Assembly (NCBI RefSeq): GCF_046614675.1
Contig: NZ_JBKKJT010000001.1
Span: 806,001 to 870,000 of the forward strand
Direction: 5' to 3'
Length of the DNA stretch: 64,000 bases
Source of the DNA: Chryseobacterium cupriresistens
Lineage (GTDB): Bacteria > Bacteroidota > Bacteroidia > Flavobacteriales > Weeksellaceae
Shown here piece by piece: positions 1 to 8,285 of the stretch (the first letter of the stretch is position 1; each line of letters opens with the position of its first letter). Made by a program: the position numbers and the translations under genes. The notes under the pieces were generated by a model. The model saw nothing but the letters and a program-made list of their open reading frames with translations. It made no database searches and was not told where the DNA came from.

Positions 1-1017
1 ATGAATATGGGCGTGATTGTAAGTGATGCCATGCTGAAAGTGAAATTTATTTCCGGAGGCTATATTGGAATGATTGAGGAATATTTTATTTCAAAACTTA
101 AAAAAGAAGAAAAATTTATTCTGGCCGGACGAACGCTCGAGGTCGCCATGATTAAAGATATGACAGTCTACGTAAGAGCCGCTAAAGGAAGAGCTTTAGT
201 CCCAAGTTATCTTGGCGGAAGGCTGCCGCTAAGTTCCAATCTGGGTCACTTTTTAAGAGAAAAGCTCTCCCATGCATTAAGTCCGAAAGCTTCTGAAAAA
301 GAACTGAAATTTCTGCATCCGTTACTGATCAATCAGGAAACCAATTCCCATATTCCCAAAGAAGATGAATTTCTGGTGGAAATGATCAAGAACCGTGAAG
401 GTTACCATTTGTTCATGTATCCTTTTGAAGGGCGTCTTGTGCATGAAGTCATGGCTGCTCTGATTGCCTATCGTATCTCAAAGCTCGCTCCTATTTCCTT
501 TTCCATGGCCATGAATGATTATGGATTTGAGCTGTTCAGCGATAAGGAAATCCCTTTAAATGAGGATAATCTACAGCAGATTTTAACCAGAGAAAACCTG
601 ATGAATGATGTCATTGCAAGCATCAATTCTGCGGAAATGGCAAGAAGGAAGTTCCGTGATATTGCCGTGATTTCAGGAATGGTCATTCAAAATTATGCCG
701 GACAGCAGCGCTCCAACAAATCGCTGCAAAGTTCTGCAGGATTAATTTTTAAAGTACTGGAGGATCATGATTCCAATCATTTTTTAATAAAGCAGGCGTA
801 TACAGAAGTTTTTAATATGCAGCTTCAGGAACAAAGGCTTGTAGAGGCTTTTAAAAGAATTGAAAAATCGGAAATTATTTTAAAACATTCCCGTTCCTTT
901 ACACCACTGAGTTTTCCGATTAAAGTAGACAGCTTAAGACAAACGCTGTCCAGCGAAGGTCTGGATGCGAGAATTAAAAGAATGTTGAAACTGTCTGATA
1001 TAAGTGATATTTCATAA
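1..1017 (+). CDS. Lhr-like ligase-associated DEXH helicase, C-terminal part (gene enters from the left edge)
   Basis: The frame is open from base 1, so the ATG there is probably internal and only about the last 338 residues of an expected ~800-residue protein are present. The sequence resembles the C-terminal region of Lhr-type helicases that follows the two RecA lobes (DEAD/H-associated domain), for example GRTLEVAMIKDMTVYVR near residues 43-59 and LGGRLPLSSNLG near 71-82. No Walker motifs are in this part. In Bacteroidota this helicase belongs to a ligase-associated DNA-damage set that includes PdeM, and pdeM lies two genes downstream. Assignment rests on recalled family features and on this context; the helicase core itself is outside the window. 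Confidence 0.8.
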   Translation: MNMGVIVSDAMLKVKFISGGYIGMIEEYFISKLKKEEKFILAGRTLEVAMIKDMTVYVRAAKGRALVPSYLGGRLPLSSNLGHFLREKLSHALSPKASEKELKFLHPLLINQETNSHIPKEDEFLVEMIKNREGYHLFMYPFEGRLVHEVMAALIAYRISKLAPISFSMAMNDYGFELFSDKEIPLNEDNLQQILTRENLMNDVIASINSAEMARRKFRDIAVISGMVIQNYAGQQRSNKSLQSSAGLIFKVLEDHDSNHFLIKQAYTEVFNMQLQEQRLVEAFKRIEKSEIILKHSRSFTPLSFPIKVDSLRQTLSSEGLDARIKRMLKLSDISDIS

Positions 1018-1144
1018 ATGAATTCCTAAGTTCCTTCAATTTTAATCCTATTCTTAGCCTAATATTCTATGTTAATTTTCTTGATAAGATTAAATAATCA
1101 TCGTAACTTAGAATATATCTTATAGAAGTTTAATACAATTTAGA

Positions 1145-1747
1145 ATGGAGAAGTTGTTCCTGGTCCGTCACGGACAGTCACTCTGGAATCTTGAAAACAG
1201 ATTTACAGGCTGGAAAGATATCGATATAACAGAAGTGGGTATCGAAGAAGCAAAAAAAGCAGGTATTGCCTTGAAAGGAGAAAGAATTGATATCGCTTTT
1301 ACTTCTGCACTCATCAGAGCACAGCATACCCTCTCTATCATTTTGGATGTCATTGGAAATCCTGATATTCCTGTCATTCAAGATAAAGCACTCAACGAAC
1401 GCTGTTATGGAAACCTTGAAGGATTAAATAAAGCAGACACAGCGCTGAAATATGGAGCTGAGCAGGTTCACATCTGGCGCAGGTCTTATGATGTAGTTCC
1501 TCCCGGCGGAGAAAGTCTTAAAGATACTTATAACAGAGTGATCCCTTATTTTGAAAGAGAGATACAGCCGTTATTGAAACAAGGCAAAAATGTATTAATT
1601 GTGGCCCACGGAAATAGTCTTCGTGCCTTAATTATGTATCTGGAGCATCTTTCTCCCGAAGAGATCTTAGAAAGAGAGATTGCTACCGGTTTTCCTCTGA
1701 CCTATATTTTTGATGAAAAATTTCACGTCAGCCGGAAAGTTAGTTGA
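1145..1747 (+). CDS. gpmA: 2,3-bisphosphoglycerate-dependent phosphoglycerate mutase
   Basis: Interconverts 3- and 2-phosphoglycerate in glycolysis and gluconeogenesis through a phosphohistidine. The N-terminus LFLVRHGQSLWN places the phospho-accepting histidine at residue 9, followed by the family signature NRFTGW, and the second active-site histidine lies in VAHGNSLRA near residue 155. At 200 residues it is shorter than the ~250-residue enterobacterial enzyme but similar to compact bacterial versions. It sits alone between a repair helicase and the repair nuclease gene pdeM, with a 127-base gap before it and 49 bases after, so it may be cotranscribed with them without sharing their function. 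A general histidine-phosphatase role is possible but less likely because the NRFTGW segment is typical of the mutase. Confidence 0.9.
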   Translation: MEKLFLVRHGQSLWNLENRFTGWKDIDITEVGIEEAKKAGIALKGERIDIAFTSALIRAQHTLSIILDVIGNPDIPVIQDKALNERCYGNLEGLNKADTALKYGAEQVHIWRRSYDVVPPGGESLKDTYNRVIPYFEREIQPLLKQGKNVLIVAHGNSLRALIMYLEHLSPEEILEREIATGFPLTYIFDEKFHVSRKVS

Positions 1748-1796
1748 TCCGGTTTAAATAGCTTACCTTTAAACCTTCAATTTTTCAATCTATCAA

Positions 1797-2441
1797 GTGT
1801 TTATAGCAACTAAAAATATTTCCATTCAAAACGAAACTTTCATTCTGACCAATCAGCGGGCGGCATTCTGGCAAAAAGAAAAAGCGTTGATTCTTTCCGA
1901 TCTTCACATCGGAAAGACCGCTCATTTCCGAAAAAACGGCATTGCACTGGCCAATCATATTATGAAAAGTGATCTGGAAAGATTATCCGCTTTGATTGAA
2001 TATTTTCAGCCGGAAAAGTTTGTGGTGGTTGGAGATTTGCTTCATGCCGGAGATAATTCTGATGTGGATGAATTCTGTATGTGGAAAAATCAATACCCTG
2101 ATATTGAGTTTTATCTTATTGAAGGAAATCATGACCGGATTTCAAAAAAGCTGGAAAAAAAGTTATGTTTTAATCATAAAGCTGAATGGCTGGAAATAGA
2201 TGATATTACGTTCATTCATGATTTTGATGTATCCAGATCCGGATTTCAGATTACCGGACATATCCATCCGGGAATTGTACTGAATTCTGCAGTAAAGAAT
2301 ATCAGGCTTCCCTGTTTTGCTTTAAGCAGCAATCAGTTATTACTGCCTGCATTCAGTGAATTCACAGGGCTGGACACGAAAAATCTGCCTAAGAAAAGTA
2401 CATTTTTTGTGTTTACGGATGCAGATATTTATGAGATTTAA
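1797..2441 (+). CDS. pdeM: Ligase-associated DNA damage response endonuclease PdeM (calcineurin-like)
   Basis: A calcineurin-like metallophosphoesterase with the ordered metal-binding motifs DLH (35-37), GDLLH (near 79), GNHD (near 108) and GHIH (near 151). This small standalone form, close to an Lhr-type helicase, matches PdeM of the ligase-associated repair set, where it is thought to process DNA ends. The reading frame starts with GTG at 1797; no ATG lies at the conserved N-terminus, and the first residues already match the family, so GTG is preferred. The gene ends 22 bases before a strong hairpin shared with the convergent MFS gene. Confidence 0.85.
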   Translation: MFIATKNISIQNETFILTNQRAAFWQKEKALILSDLHIGKTAHFRKNGIALANHIMKSDLERLSALIEYFQPEKFVVVGDLLHAGDNSDVDEFCMWKNQYPDIEFYLIEGNHDRISKKLEKKLCFNHKAEWLEIDDITFIHDFDVSRSGFQITGHIHPGIVLNSAVKNIRLPCFALSSNQLLLPAFSEFTGLDTKNLPKKSTFFVFTDADIYEI

Positions 2442-2462
2442 GGTTCTTTTACTATTAAAAAA

Positions 2463-2496
2463 TACCCCTGTCAACGTAAAAACCTTGACAGGGGTA
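2463..2496. terminator. Bidirectional terminator between pdeM and the MFS gene
   Basis: A perfect 12-base inverted repeat (TACCCCTGTCAA, 2463-2474, and TTGACAGGGGTA, 2485-2496) with a 10-base loop, flanked by A and T runs, lies between two convergent genes. Confidence 0.85.
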
Positions 2497-2501
2497 AAAA
2501 A

Positions 2502-3722
2502 CTATATATTCTTCTTGCTTAAACGGATACTGTAGATGGTTATTAAAACCGTAACCAACAGGAACAAAGCTCCTATCCATGGTGTGCTTGCCAGTCCTAA
2601 AGAGGATGTTACAATCATTCCACCTGCATAGGATCCGATGGCAATACCAATATTAAAAGCAGCAATATTAATCCCCGAAGCAACGTCTTCAGTTCCGGGC
2701 AGTTCTTTTTCTGCAATCTGGACTACCAACAGCTGAAGTCCGGGAACCGAAGCAAATGATAATGCTCCCAGAAGGAAAAGTGTAATGATACTGAAAACAG
2801 GGCTATTTACGGTGAAATAAAATGCCAGCAATACGAGTCCTTGTACAGCAAACATCCATAAAAGGGCATTCAGAGGATTTTTATTGGCTACTTTTCCTCC
2901 AATCAGGTTTCCCAGGGCAATGGCAATTCCATAAATCAAAAGAATAAAAGTGACTGTGGATTCCTGAAACCCTGTAATTTTCTGTAAAATAGGTGACAGA
3001 TACGTAAATACCACAAACGTACCTCCATATCCCATTGCGGTCATTAAAAAAGCAAAAATCAGACGTCTGTTGCCCAGTACTTTAAACTGGCTTTTTAAAG
3101 AAGCTGTTTTTCCATTCTTAAGATTTTTAGGCACCAATAATAAACTGGCGATCAATCCGATAACTCCAAGGATCGAAACGCCGATGAAAGTTGCTCTCCA
3201 GCCGAAATGCTGTCCTATGAATGTTCCCAGCGGAACTCCCGTTACTATGGCGAGTGTAAGCCCGGCAAACATGATGGAAATTGCGGTAGCTCTTTTCTCT
3301 TCAGGAACCAGTGAAGCTGCAATGGTAGAACCTATAGAAAAATAAACCCCATGGGCCAATCCTGTAAGTATTCTGGCCAGCACTAAAGTTATAAAGCTGG
3401 GAGCAATAGAAGCCAGTCCGTTTCCAATAACGAATAGCAGCATGATCGATACCAGCAGCATCTTACGCGGCATTTTCCCTGTGAGAGCTGTTAAGATGGG
3501 TGCTCCGATAGCTACTCCTATCGCATAAAGACTTACCAGAAGCCCTGCTGAAGGAATGGTAATTCCAAGGTCTGAAGCTACTGTGGGAAGAAGTCCTACA
3601 ATGACAAATTCCGTTGTTCCTATTCCGAATGCACTTATTGTTAATGCCCATAAAGCAGCAGGAAGACCTCTTTTGGCTGTCTGTGCTTCAGTATTGATCT
3701 GTATTTCTTTTTGAAAATTCAT
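2502..3722 (-). CDS. MFS transporter, DHA1/AraJ-like efflux protein
   Basis: A twelve-helix major facilitator of about 406 residues. The segment FGIGTTEFVIVGLLP in helix 1 and the following SDLGITIPSAGLLVS loop are typical of the AraJ/YdhP-type drug-H+ antiporter branch, and a PRKMLL loop follows helix 2. It probably exports sugars, arabinosides or drugs; the substrate cannot be read from the sequence. The frame extends to a TTG at 3749, but the ATG at 3722 is the more natural start. A TetR-family gene is transcribed divergently from a 150-base intergenic region, the usual layout of a repressor controlling its exporter. Confidence 0.85.
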   Translation of the reverse strand: MNFQKEIQINTEAQTAKRGLPAALWALTISAFGIGTTEFVIVGLLPTVASDLGITIPSAGLLVSLYAIGVAIGAPILTALTGKMPRKMLLVSIMLLFVIGNGLASIAPSFITLVLARILTGLAHGVYFSIGSTIAASLVPEEKRATAISIMFAGLTLAIVTGVPLGTFIGQHFGWRATFIGVSILGVIGLIASLLLVPKNLKNGKTASLKSQFKVLGNRRLIFAFLMTAMGYGGTFVVFTYLSPILQKITGFQESTVTFILLIYGIAIALGNLIGGKVANKNPLNALLWMFAVQGLVLLAFYFTVNSPVFSIITLFLLGALSFASVPGLQLLVVQIAEKELPGTEDVASGINIAAFNIGIAIGSYAGGMIVTSSLGLASTPWIGALFLLVTVLITIYSIRLSKKNI

Positions 3723-3794
3723 TGTCTTGTAATTTGTTGATATTGACAAGGCAAATTTCCGATGAATATTTGTATTATAAAAATTATTTAAATT

Positions 3795-3820
3795 CTATCA
3801 AAGTATCAGAATAATGATAG
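3795..3820. promoter_or_regulatory. Inverted repeat in the MFS/tetR intergenic region, possible operator
   Basis: CTATCA (3795-3800) and TGATAG (3815-3820) form an inverted repeat with 14 bases between the arms, midway between the divergent MFS and tetR starts. The position suits a TetR operator, but the half-sites are short and could be chance. Confidence 0.3.
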
Positions 3821-3872
3821 TTTTATTTTCCCTGTAAAATTTGTTTCTTTGCAACAATAATCAGCAGTTTTA

Positions 3873-4463
3873 ATGAAGAAATCAGAAGCAACCCGTCTTA
3901 CTATTCTCCAGAAAGCGTTCAAATTGATCTATGTGAAAGGTTTTCAGACTACAAGCATTGATGAAATTATTGCAACGACTCGGGTGACGAAAGGTGCTTT
4001 CTATTATCATTTTAAAACCAAAGATGAAATGGGGCTGGCTATTATCACAGATCTGATGAAACCCAACTTCAGAAAAACTTTCATTAACACTCTTCACAAC
4101 AATCCGGATCCTTTAAAAAGCATTTATGATATCATGCACCATCTTTTGATGGAAAATGATTTTTTAAAAGTGGAATACGGCTGCCCTACTTCTAATTTTG
4201 TGCAGCAAATGGCTCCATGGCATAACGCCTTTACCCAGGCTCTTCACGAACTGTCAAAAGAATGGGAACTGGCGCTTGCAGAAAGTATTGAAAGAGGTAA
4301 AAATGCCGGATTAATCAAAAAAGAAGTAAGTGCAAAAGAAGTGAGTGTTTTTGTGATTTCTGGGTATTGGGGAGTAAGAAATCTGGGCAAACTTGAAAAC
4401 TCAAAAGAAGTATATCTCACTTATTTAAAAGGGCTTAAGTCTTATTTTAAAAGCCTTCAGTAA
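3873..4463 (+). CDS. TetR/AcrR family transcriptional regulator
   Basis: One-component repressor of 196 residues. The N-terminal TetR helix-turn-helix is clear: residues ~8-55 include ILQKAFKLIYVKGF, then TTSIDEIIATTRVTKGAFYYHF with the recognition helix, then KDEMGLAII. The rest is a helical ligand-binding and dimerisation domain with the conserved YGCPTSNF stretch of the TetR_C_16/YcdC-like group. It could control the divergent exporter at 2502-3722, the operon starting at 4534, or both, since palindromic sites lie on both sides of the gene. The inducer cannot be inferred. Confidence 0.88.
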   Translation: MKKSEATRLTILQKAFKLIYVKGFQTTSIDEIIATTRVTKGAFYYHFKTKDEMGLAIITDLMKPNFRKTFINTLHNNPDPLKSIYDIMHHLLMENDFLKVEYGCPTSNFVQQMAPWHNAFTQALHELSKEWELALAESIERGKNAGLIKKEVSAKEVSVFVISGYWGVRNLGKLENSKEVYLTYLKGLKSYFKSLQ

Positions 4464-4473
4464 TTTTTTTATT

Positions 4474-4501
4474 AAAAAACATACTAAGTAGTATGTTTTT
4501 T
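4474..4501. promoter_or_regulatory. AT-rich palindrome: tetR terminator and/or operator for the downstream operon
   Basis: A 13-base perfect inverted repeat with only two central bases (arms ending CATACTA and beginning TAGTATG) lies right after tetR. The A/T flanks would let it act as a terminator, but the two-base centre and the 18-base symmetrical core ACATACTAAGTAGTATGT look like a TetR-type operator. A -7 box TACCTTTG follows at 4506-4513, so a repressor bound here would cover the promoter of the 4534 operon. Confidence 0.55.
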
Positions 4502-4533
4502 GTTTTACCTTTGCTCTGTTCAAAAAATAACCC

Positions 4534-4992
4534 ATGTATCAAACCCTGACTTTTTTACATTCCCAAACCCGTTGGCTGGTTTTAATAAGTTTAGTCTACG
4601 CAATTTTCCGGGCTTTTAAAGGATATTTCTCAGACCGGAAATTTACAGCAATAGATAATTCTGTGAGACACTGGACCGCTACAATTGCTCATATCCAACT
4701 GATTATAGGAATGATTTTTTATCTCAAAAGCCCTGTGATTCAATACTTCTGGAAACATTTTAATGAAGCTAAAGATTCATTTGAACATCTGTTTTTCGGG
4801 TTAATCCATATCGTACTGATGATTACAGCGATTGTCATTATCACAATTGGCTCAGCGCTGGCTAAAAGAAAGCTTTCAGATAAAGAAAAATTCAAAACGA
4901 TGGGCATTTGGTTTTCCTGTGCGATGATCATTATTTTCATTGCCATTCCCTGGCCATTTTCTCCTTTTGCAAACAGACCTTATTTCAGATAA
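4534..4992 (+). CDS. Small membrane protein with about four helices, unknown function
   Basis: A 152-residue protein with four predicted membrane helices (roughly 14-30, 50-65, 86-108 and 123-140) and histidines near helix ends (His9, His46, His53, His85, His92), a pattern that could bind heme or metal, although this is only inferred. I do not recognise a named family with certainty. It opens a three-gene operon: two bases separate it from the next gene, and the third overlaps the second. A -7 box TACCTTTG at 4506-4513 and a palindromic putative operator just upstream suggest control by the neighbouring TetR regulator. Confidence 0.7.
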   Translation: MYQTLTFLHSQTRWLVLISLVYAIFRAFKGYFSDRKFTAIDNSVRHWTATIAHIQLIIGMIFYLKSPVIQYFWKHFNEAKDSFEHLFFGLIHIVLMITAIVIITIGSALAKRKLSDKEKFKTMGIWFSCAMIIIFIAIPWPFSPFANRPYFR

Positions 4993-4994
4993 TT

Positions 4995-5297
4995 ATGATC
5001 AATTTATTTAAAACAAAAATCGGCAGACTGAGAATTCTGGCGATCCTGGAAGGAATTTCACTCCTGAGTTTGGTATTTATTGCTGTTCCGGTGAAATACT
5101 GGATGGGAAATCCCTTGTTTGTAAGGCTTATCGGCCCTGTTCATGGAACATTATTCCTGCTTTTCCTGTTCAACACATTGAGTGTAGGTGTAGAACAAAA
5201 CTGGAAATGTAAAGAAATAACCTGGAAGGTAATTCTTGCCTGCTTTATTCCATTCGGGACATTTTATATTGACAAAAAAATACTGAGCAAGCTATGA
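4995..5297 (+). CDS. DUF3817-family integral membrane protein
   Basis: The protein is 100 residues starting at the ATG at 4995, two bases after the upstream stop; the frame stays open further upstream, but that part overlaps the previous gene. It shows the DUF3817 pattern: an amphipathic start (LFKTKIGRLRILAILEGISLLSL), LVFIAVPVKYW, then GPVHGTLFLLFLF with a conserved histidine in the second helix, and a third helix near residues 75-92. The function of the family is unknown. It overlaps the rhodanese gene by four bases (ATGA), which implies translational coupling. Confidence 0.8.
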   Translation: MINLFKTKIGRLRILAILEGISLLSLVFIAVPVKYWMGNPLFVRLIGPVHGTLFLLFLFNTLSVGVEQNWKCKEITWKVILACFIPFGTFYIDKKILSKL

Positions 5298-5656
5298 AAA
5301 GTATTCTCCTCATTTTGGGTGCAGTTTTTATTCTGTACATTGTGTATAGGGTTTACCGGATGCAGACCTTGGACAATGGATTGCCCGAACTCATCAGAAA
5401 AGGAGCTGTTATTCTTGATGTAAGAACTGAAAAAGAATACCAGACAGGGCATATAGAAGGTTCCATTAATATTTCTTTAGGGACAATCAGAGAACGGTAT
5501 GGAGAACTGGATCCTGAAAAAACGTATATAACAGTATGTTCACACGGACTTCGAAGTGTAAAAGTTGAAACTATTCTGAAAGAAAAAGGATTTAAACGTG
5601 TATACAACGGAGGCGCATGGAGTGATCTTCAGACAACATTAAGTAAGAAACAATAA
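5294..5656 (+). CDS. Membrane-anchored rhodanese-domain protein
   Basis: A single N-terminal helix (residues 2-19) is followed by one rhodanese domain. ILDVRTEKEYQTGHIEGSIN and the active-site loop CSHGLRS with the catalytic cysteine are plain, and the length of 120 residues fits a single-domain sulfurtransferase. Such proteins pass sulfane sulfur to acceptors such as cyanide or thiols; the physiological acceptor is unknown. It is the last gene of the operon that starts at 4534 and its start codon overlaps the stop of the DUF3817 gene. A 178-base gap separates it from the next gene. Confidence 0.85.
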   Translation: MKSILLILGAVFILYIVYRVYRMQTLDNGLPELIRKGAVILDVRTEKEYQTGHIEGSINISLGTIRERYGELDPEKTYITVCSHGLRSVKVETILKEKGFKRVYNGGAWSDLQTTLSKKQ

Positions 5657-5834
5657 TCTTTCGATCATTATTTTAAGGAGAGATTAACTTTGAACCGAAT
5701 TTTATAAATAAATTAAGCTTAGGTACCACATTTTATTTCTTTTTGGTCGGGTATTTGAAAGACTTAAGCAAATTATTCATCATTCTGTTGAATAAATTTC
5801 TTTTAATTTACATTAATCACTTAAAATATTTAAT

Positions 5835-6341
5835 ATGTCAACAGAAAACCTTACCCACCTTGAAGCGATCAAAAAGATCAAAGAACTCTCGGAAAGTGCG
5901 AGAATATGCATGTTCTGTACAGAACTGGAAACCGTTCCTGTGAATTCAAGACCAATGACCCTTCAGGAAACAGACGACAGCGGAAATTTGTGGTTTATCA
6001 GCAGTGGAACCAGCAATAAGAATTTTGAAATCAAAGAAGACCGTAGAGTACAGTTATTTTTTATGAACAACAGCGACTCCCAGTATCTTTCGGTGTATGG
6101 AGAAGCTTCTGTTTATAAGGACAAAGCAACCATAGAAGATAAATGGTCTCCCATGGCTAAGGCCTGGTTTGATGGTAAAGACGATCCCAATGTTACGATT
6201 ATCCGTGTGGAACCTAAAGAAACCTATTACTGGGATACTAAAGCAGGAAAACTGGTAAGTCTGTTTAGTTTTGTTGCGGCCGCAATCACAGGAAACAAAA
6301 CCGATAATTCGGATGGTGTAGAAGGAAATGCAACGATTTAA
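5835..6341 (+). CDS. Pyridoxamine 5'-phosphate oxidase family protein (general stress protein 26-like)
   Basis: A split-barrel flavin-binding fold of 168 residues. The order of segments matches small general-stress FMN proteins: an N-terminal helix ending in IKELSESARICMFCT, the strand PVNSRPMTLQ, GNLWFISS, KEDRRVQLFFMN and a C-terminal PKETYYWD. Related proteins bind FMN or FAD and often respond to oxidative or salt stress; the substrate is unknown. The gene stands alone. A -7-like box TAACTTTG at 5685-5692 could start a 140-base leader. A bidirectional hairpin lies downstream. Confidence 0.82.
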   Translation: MSTENLTHLEAIKKIKELSESARICMFCTELETVPVNSRPMTLQETDDSGNLWFISSGTSNKNFEIKEDRRVQLFFMNNSDSQYLSVYGEASVYKDKATIEDKWSPMAKAWFDGKDDPNVTIIRVEPKETYYWDTKAGKLVSLFSFVAAAITGNKTDNSDGVEGNATI

Positions 6342-6395
6342 AAAGCTCTGAATAAGCAATACATTTTCCCACAGATTTTACAGCGGGAAAACAAA

Positions 6396-6421
6396 AAACG
6401 GCTCAAGAAATTGAGCCGTTT
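6396..6421. terminator. Bidirectional terminator
   Basis: AAACGGCTCAA (6396-6406), a GAAA tetraloop and TTGAGCCGTTT (6411-6421) form a perfect 11-base stem between convergent genes. Confidence 0.85.
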
Positions 6422-6441
6422 ATATTACAAAATTAATACTG

Positions 6442-6675
6442 TTAATTTTTCACCTCTTCCATAGAAGCTCCAAAATTAATATGAAGCACATTGCCGTTAG
6501 GGGTCACTAAAGCAGGCACAGATTTTACGCCAGCTTTTTCCGCGTCCTCAATTTTGCTTCTGTCATTACCCAAATGGATAATTTCTACATTTTCCAAACC
6601 TATAAGGTTAACGATATCATGCTCAGCACTGATACATACAGGGCATCCTGCGTGGTAAAAAATGGATTTTTTCAT
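6442..6675 (-). CDS. Small thioredoxin/glutaredoxin-fold protein with a CPVC active site
   Basis: A 77-residue single-domain thiol protein. After the first strand comes GCPVC (Cys11 and Cys14), and a cis-proline-type SVPALVT loop lies near residues 52-58. It is too short for a full thioredoxin and resembles glutaredoxin-like mini proteins. It starts four bases after the stop of the DapA-like gene, so the two form an operon. A role in the same catabolic or stress pathway as the DapA-like protein is possible, but the redox partner is not known. Confidence 0.75.
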   Translation of the reverse strand: MKKSIFYHAGCPVCISAEHDIVNLIGLENVEIIHLGNDRSKIEDAEKAGVKSVPALVTPNGNVLHINFGASMEEVKN

Positions 6676-6679
6676 AAGA

Positions 6680-7570
6680 TTATACTGGATTGATAAGGGT
6701 TTTCATAATGTTTTTTAATTCTTCGGTTTCTTTTTCGTGAAGCGGTTTCAGAGGGCTTCTCAGATTTCCCCCATCTTCACCCAGAATATTCAGACCTGAT
6801 TTCACTGCTCTCGGCAATCCTTTGTTTACAATAAATTTTAAAAGGTCAAACTGCTGATAGAAAATCGTTTTTGCTTTTTCAAGATCACCTTCTTCCACCG
6901 CATGATAAAGGCTGATATTCAGTTCAGGAATAAGATTAGGAGCTGCCGTACACCATCCCCTTGCTCCCGCAGAAAATGCCGCCAGAGCCAAAGGATTGGA
7001 ACCGTTGTAGAATGCAACATCTTCCCCCAGTTCTCTTCTCAGGTAATGCATTCTCTGAACATCTCCTGTACTTTCTTTAATCATCGTTACGTTGGGAATT
7101 TCAAGCAGCCTTTTCAACAAAGCCGGAGACATATCTACTCCACTAGTTGCCGGATTATTGTATGCCATAATCGGGATCGATATTTTGCTTGCTACCGCAT
7201 CATAATGCGTTACAATTTCATCATCGGTAAGTTTCCAGTAGCTCATAGGAATGATCATCACCGCATCGGCTCCTGCTTTTTCTGCGAACTGAGCATGATG
7301 AATGGTTTTCTCAGTTGTAAGGTTGGAAACGCCTACAAGCGTTGGAATTCTGCCTTTTACCTGCTGTAAAGTAGCTTCCGTAACTTCTTCTTTTTCTTCG
7401 TCAGATAAATAAGGCATTACCCCGGTGCTTCCCAATGGAGCAATTCCGTGGCTTCCGGAAGTGATCAGTCTTTCTACCAGGTGTTTAAAAAGAGGAATAT
7501 CTACTTTTTCATTTGGGTCAAAAGGTGTTATGGGATAAGCAATTATCCCTTTGAATGGAACATTTTTCAT
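6680..7570 (-). CDS. Dihydrodipicolinate synthase/N-acetylneuraminate lyase family aldolase
   Basis: A 296-residue TIM-barrel class I aldolase. The family signature is present: GSTGVMPYLSDEEK (the pyruvate-binding GSTGE-type loop, with V in place of E), the tyrosine in MAYNNPATSG, and the Schiff-base lysine in MIKESTGD near residue 165. The altered GSTG loop and the neighbours (a cupin and a thioredoxin-like gene rather than lysine genes) suggest a catabolic aldolase or dehydratase instead of the biosynthetic DapA. Substrate prediction is not possible from the sequence. It heads a two-gene unit and lies downstream of the cupin gene, with a 159-base gap between them. Confidence 0.85.
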   Translation of the reverse strand: MKNVPFKGIIAYPITPFDPNEKVDIPLFKHLVERLITSGSHGIAPLGSTGVMPYLSDEEKEEVTEATLQQVKGRIPTLVGVSNLTTEKTIHHAQFAEKAGADAVMIIPMSYWKLTDDEIVTHYDAVASKISIPIMAYNNPATSGVDMSPALLKRLLEIPNVTMIKESTGDVQRMHYLRRELGEDVAFYNGSNPLALAAFSAGARGWCTAAPNLIPELNISLYHAVEEGDLEKAKTIFYQQFDLLKFIVNKGLPRAVKSGLNILGEDGGNLRSPLKPLHEKETEELKNIMKTLINPV

Positions 7571-7729
7571 GTTTTGCTGATTTTAAAATTGAAAATGATT
7601 TTAAACCATTAAGAAAGTATTAAGCTGTTAAGAGGATTAAGTAAGCTTCGCTTTGAAAGGAAAATCAAAAATTATATCCGGTATCAAAATAGTTTAATAA
7701 TGAGATATCTTAATGGTTTAATTCTGATA

Positions 7730-8185
7730 TTAAAGGTCTCTGCCTTCTTCCTCTCTTAAAGCAACTCCTAAGTTCTGCAGCTGAGGCGCATTTTCGCAGG
7801 CAATGTATTTGGCAGGTTCCGTATCGCTGAGATTCTGGTGTTTATGCCATGCCCATGAAGGAATATATACCGCATCTCCGGCTTCCCAATATACTCTTTC
7901 ATCTTCTACTTCTGTCCATCCTTTCCCTTCAATGACAAATAAAACGGTTTCATAGGTGTGGCGGTGTCTGTTGGTTTGTTGTCCGGGGGTAAGCCCGCCA
8001 ATCGTCATGCTTACATTTTTACTCGGAAGATCTACAAAAAAAACCGGGTGTTTTCTTTCTGTTGAAAACTGATTGTGTTCTCCTGCATTTTCTACATTTT
8101 TATGAATCAAATGACTCGGTTTTACATACTTTGGTCTTGCAAAGGTTTCGTGAAAGTCTTTAGAACTGAATTGTTTCTTGTCCAT
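7730..8185 (-). CDS. Cupin-domain protein
   Basis: A 151-residue single cupin barrel. The first motif is GQQTNRHRHTYETVLFVIEGKGW, split here around residues 89-110, with the metal-ligand histidine cluster RHRH; the second, GDAVYIPSWAWHKHQN, lies near 122-137. Proteins of this form act as dioxygenases, isomerases or ligand sensors; nothing more specific can be said. It is transcribed divergently from the MocR gene and both promoters lie in the same 100-base region, so MocR probably regulates it. The minus-strand -7 box TAATTTTG is at 8224-8231. Confidence 0.8.
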   Translation of the reverse strand: MDKKQFSSKDFHETFARPKYVKPSHLIHKNVENAGEHNQFSTERKHPVFFVDLPSKNVSMTIGGLTPGQQTNRHRHTYETVLFVIEGKGWTEVEDERVYWEAGDAVYIPSWAWHKHQNLSDTEPAKYIACENAPQLQNLGVALREEEGRDL

Positions 8186-8223
8186 GATTTTAAATTATTA
8201 GGGTTTTGTGCTTTATTGCATGA

Positions 8224-8284
8224 CAAAATTATTCTATCTTTGGACTATTTAAATGATTCAGTTTTTATATAAATAGATAGTCCA
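8224..8284. promoter_or_regulatory. Divergent promoters and inverted repeat between the cupin and mocR genes
   Basis: A minus-strand -7 box (TAATTTTG, 8224-8231) serves the cupin gene, and a plus-strand -7 box (TATCTTTG, 8235-8242) serves the MocR gene. TGGACTAT (8241-8248) and ATAGTCCA (8277-8284) form a perfect 8-base inverted repeat 36 bases centre to centre, ending just before the ATG at 8286. It is placed to let MocR control itself and the cupin gene. Confidence 0.6.
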
Positions 8285-8285
8285 G

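Noticed and set aside
2502..3749. MFS start at the TTG at 3749
   Set aside because: An ATG at 3722 gives a normal start; the extra nine residues have no support.
4908..4994. Extension of the DUF3817 frame upstream of 4995
   Set aside because: It overlaps the previous gene, encodes an implausible start and the family begins at the ATG at 4995.
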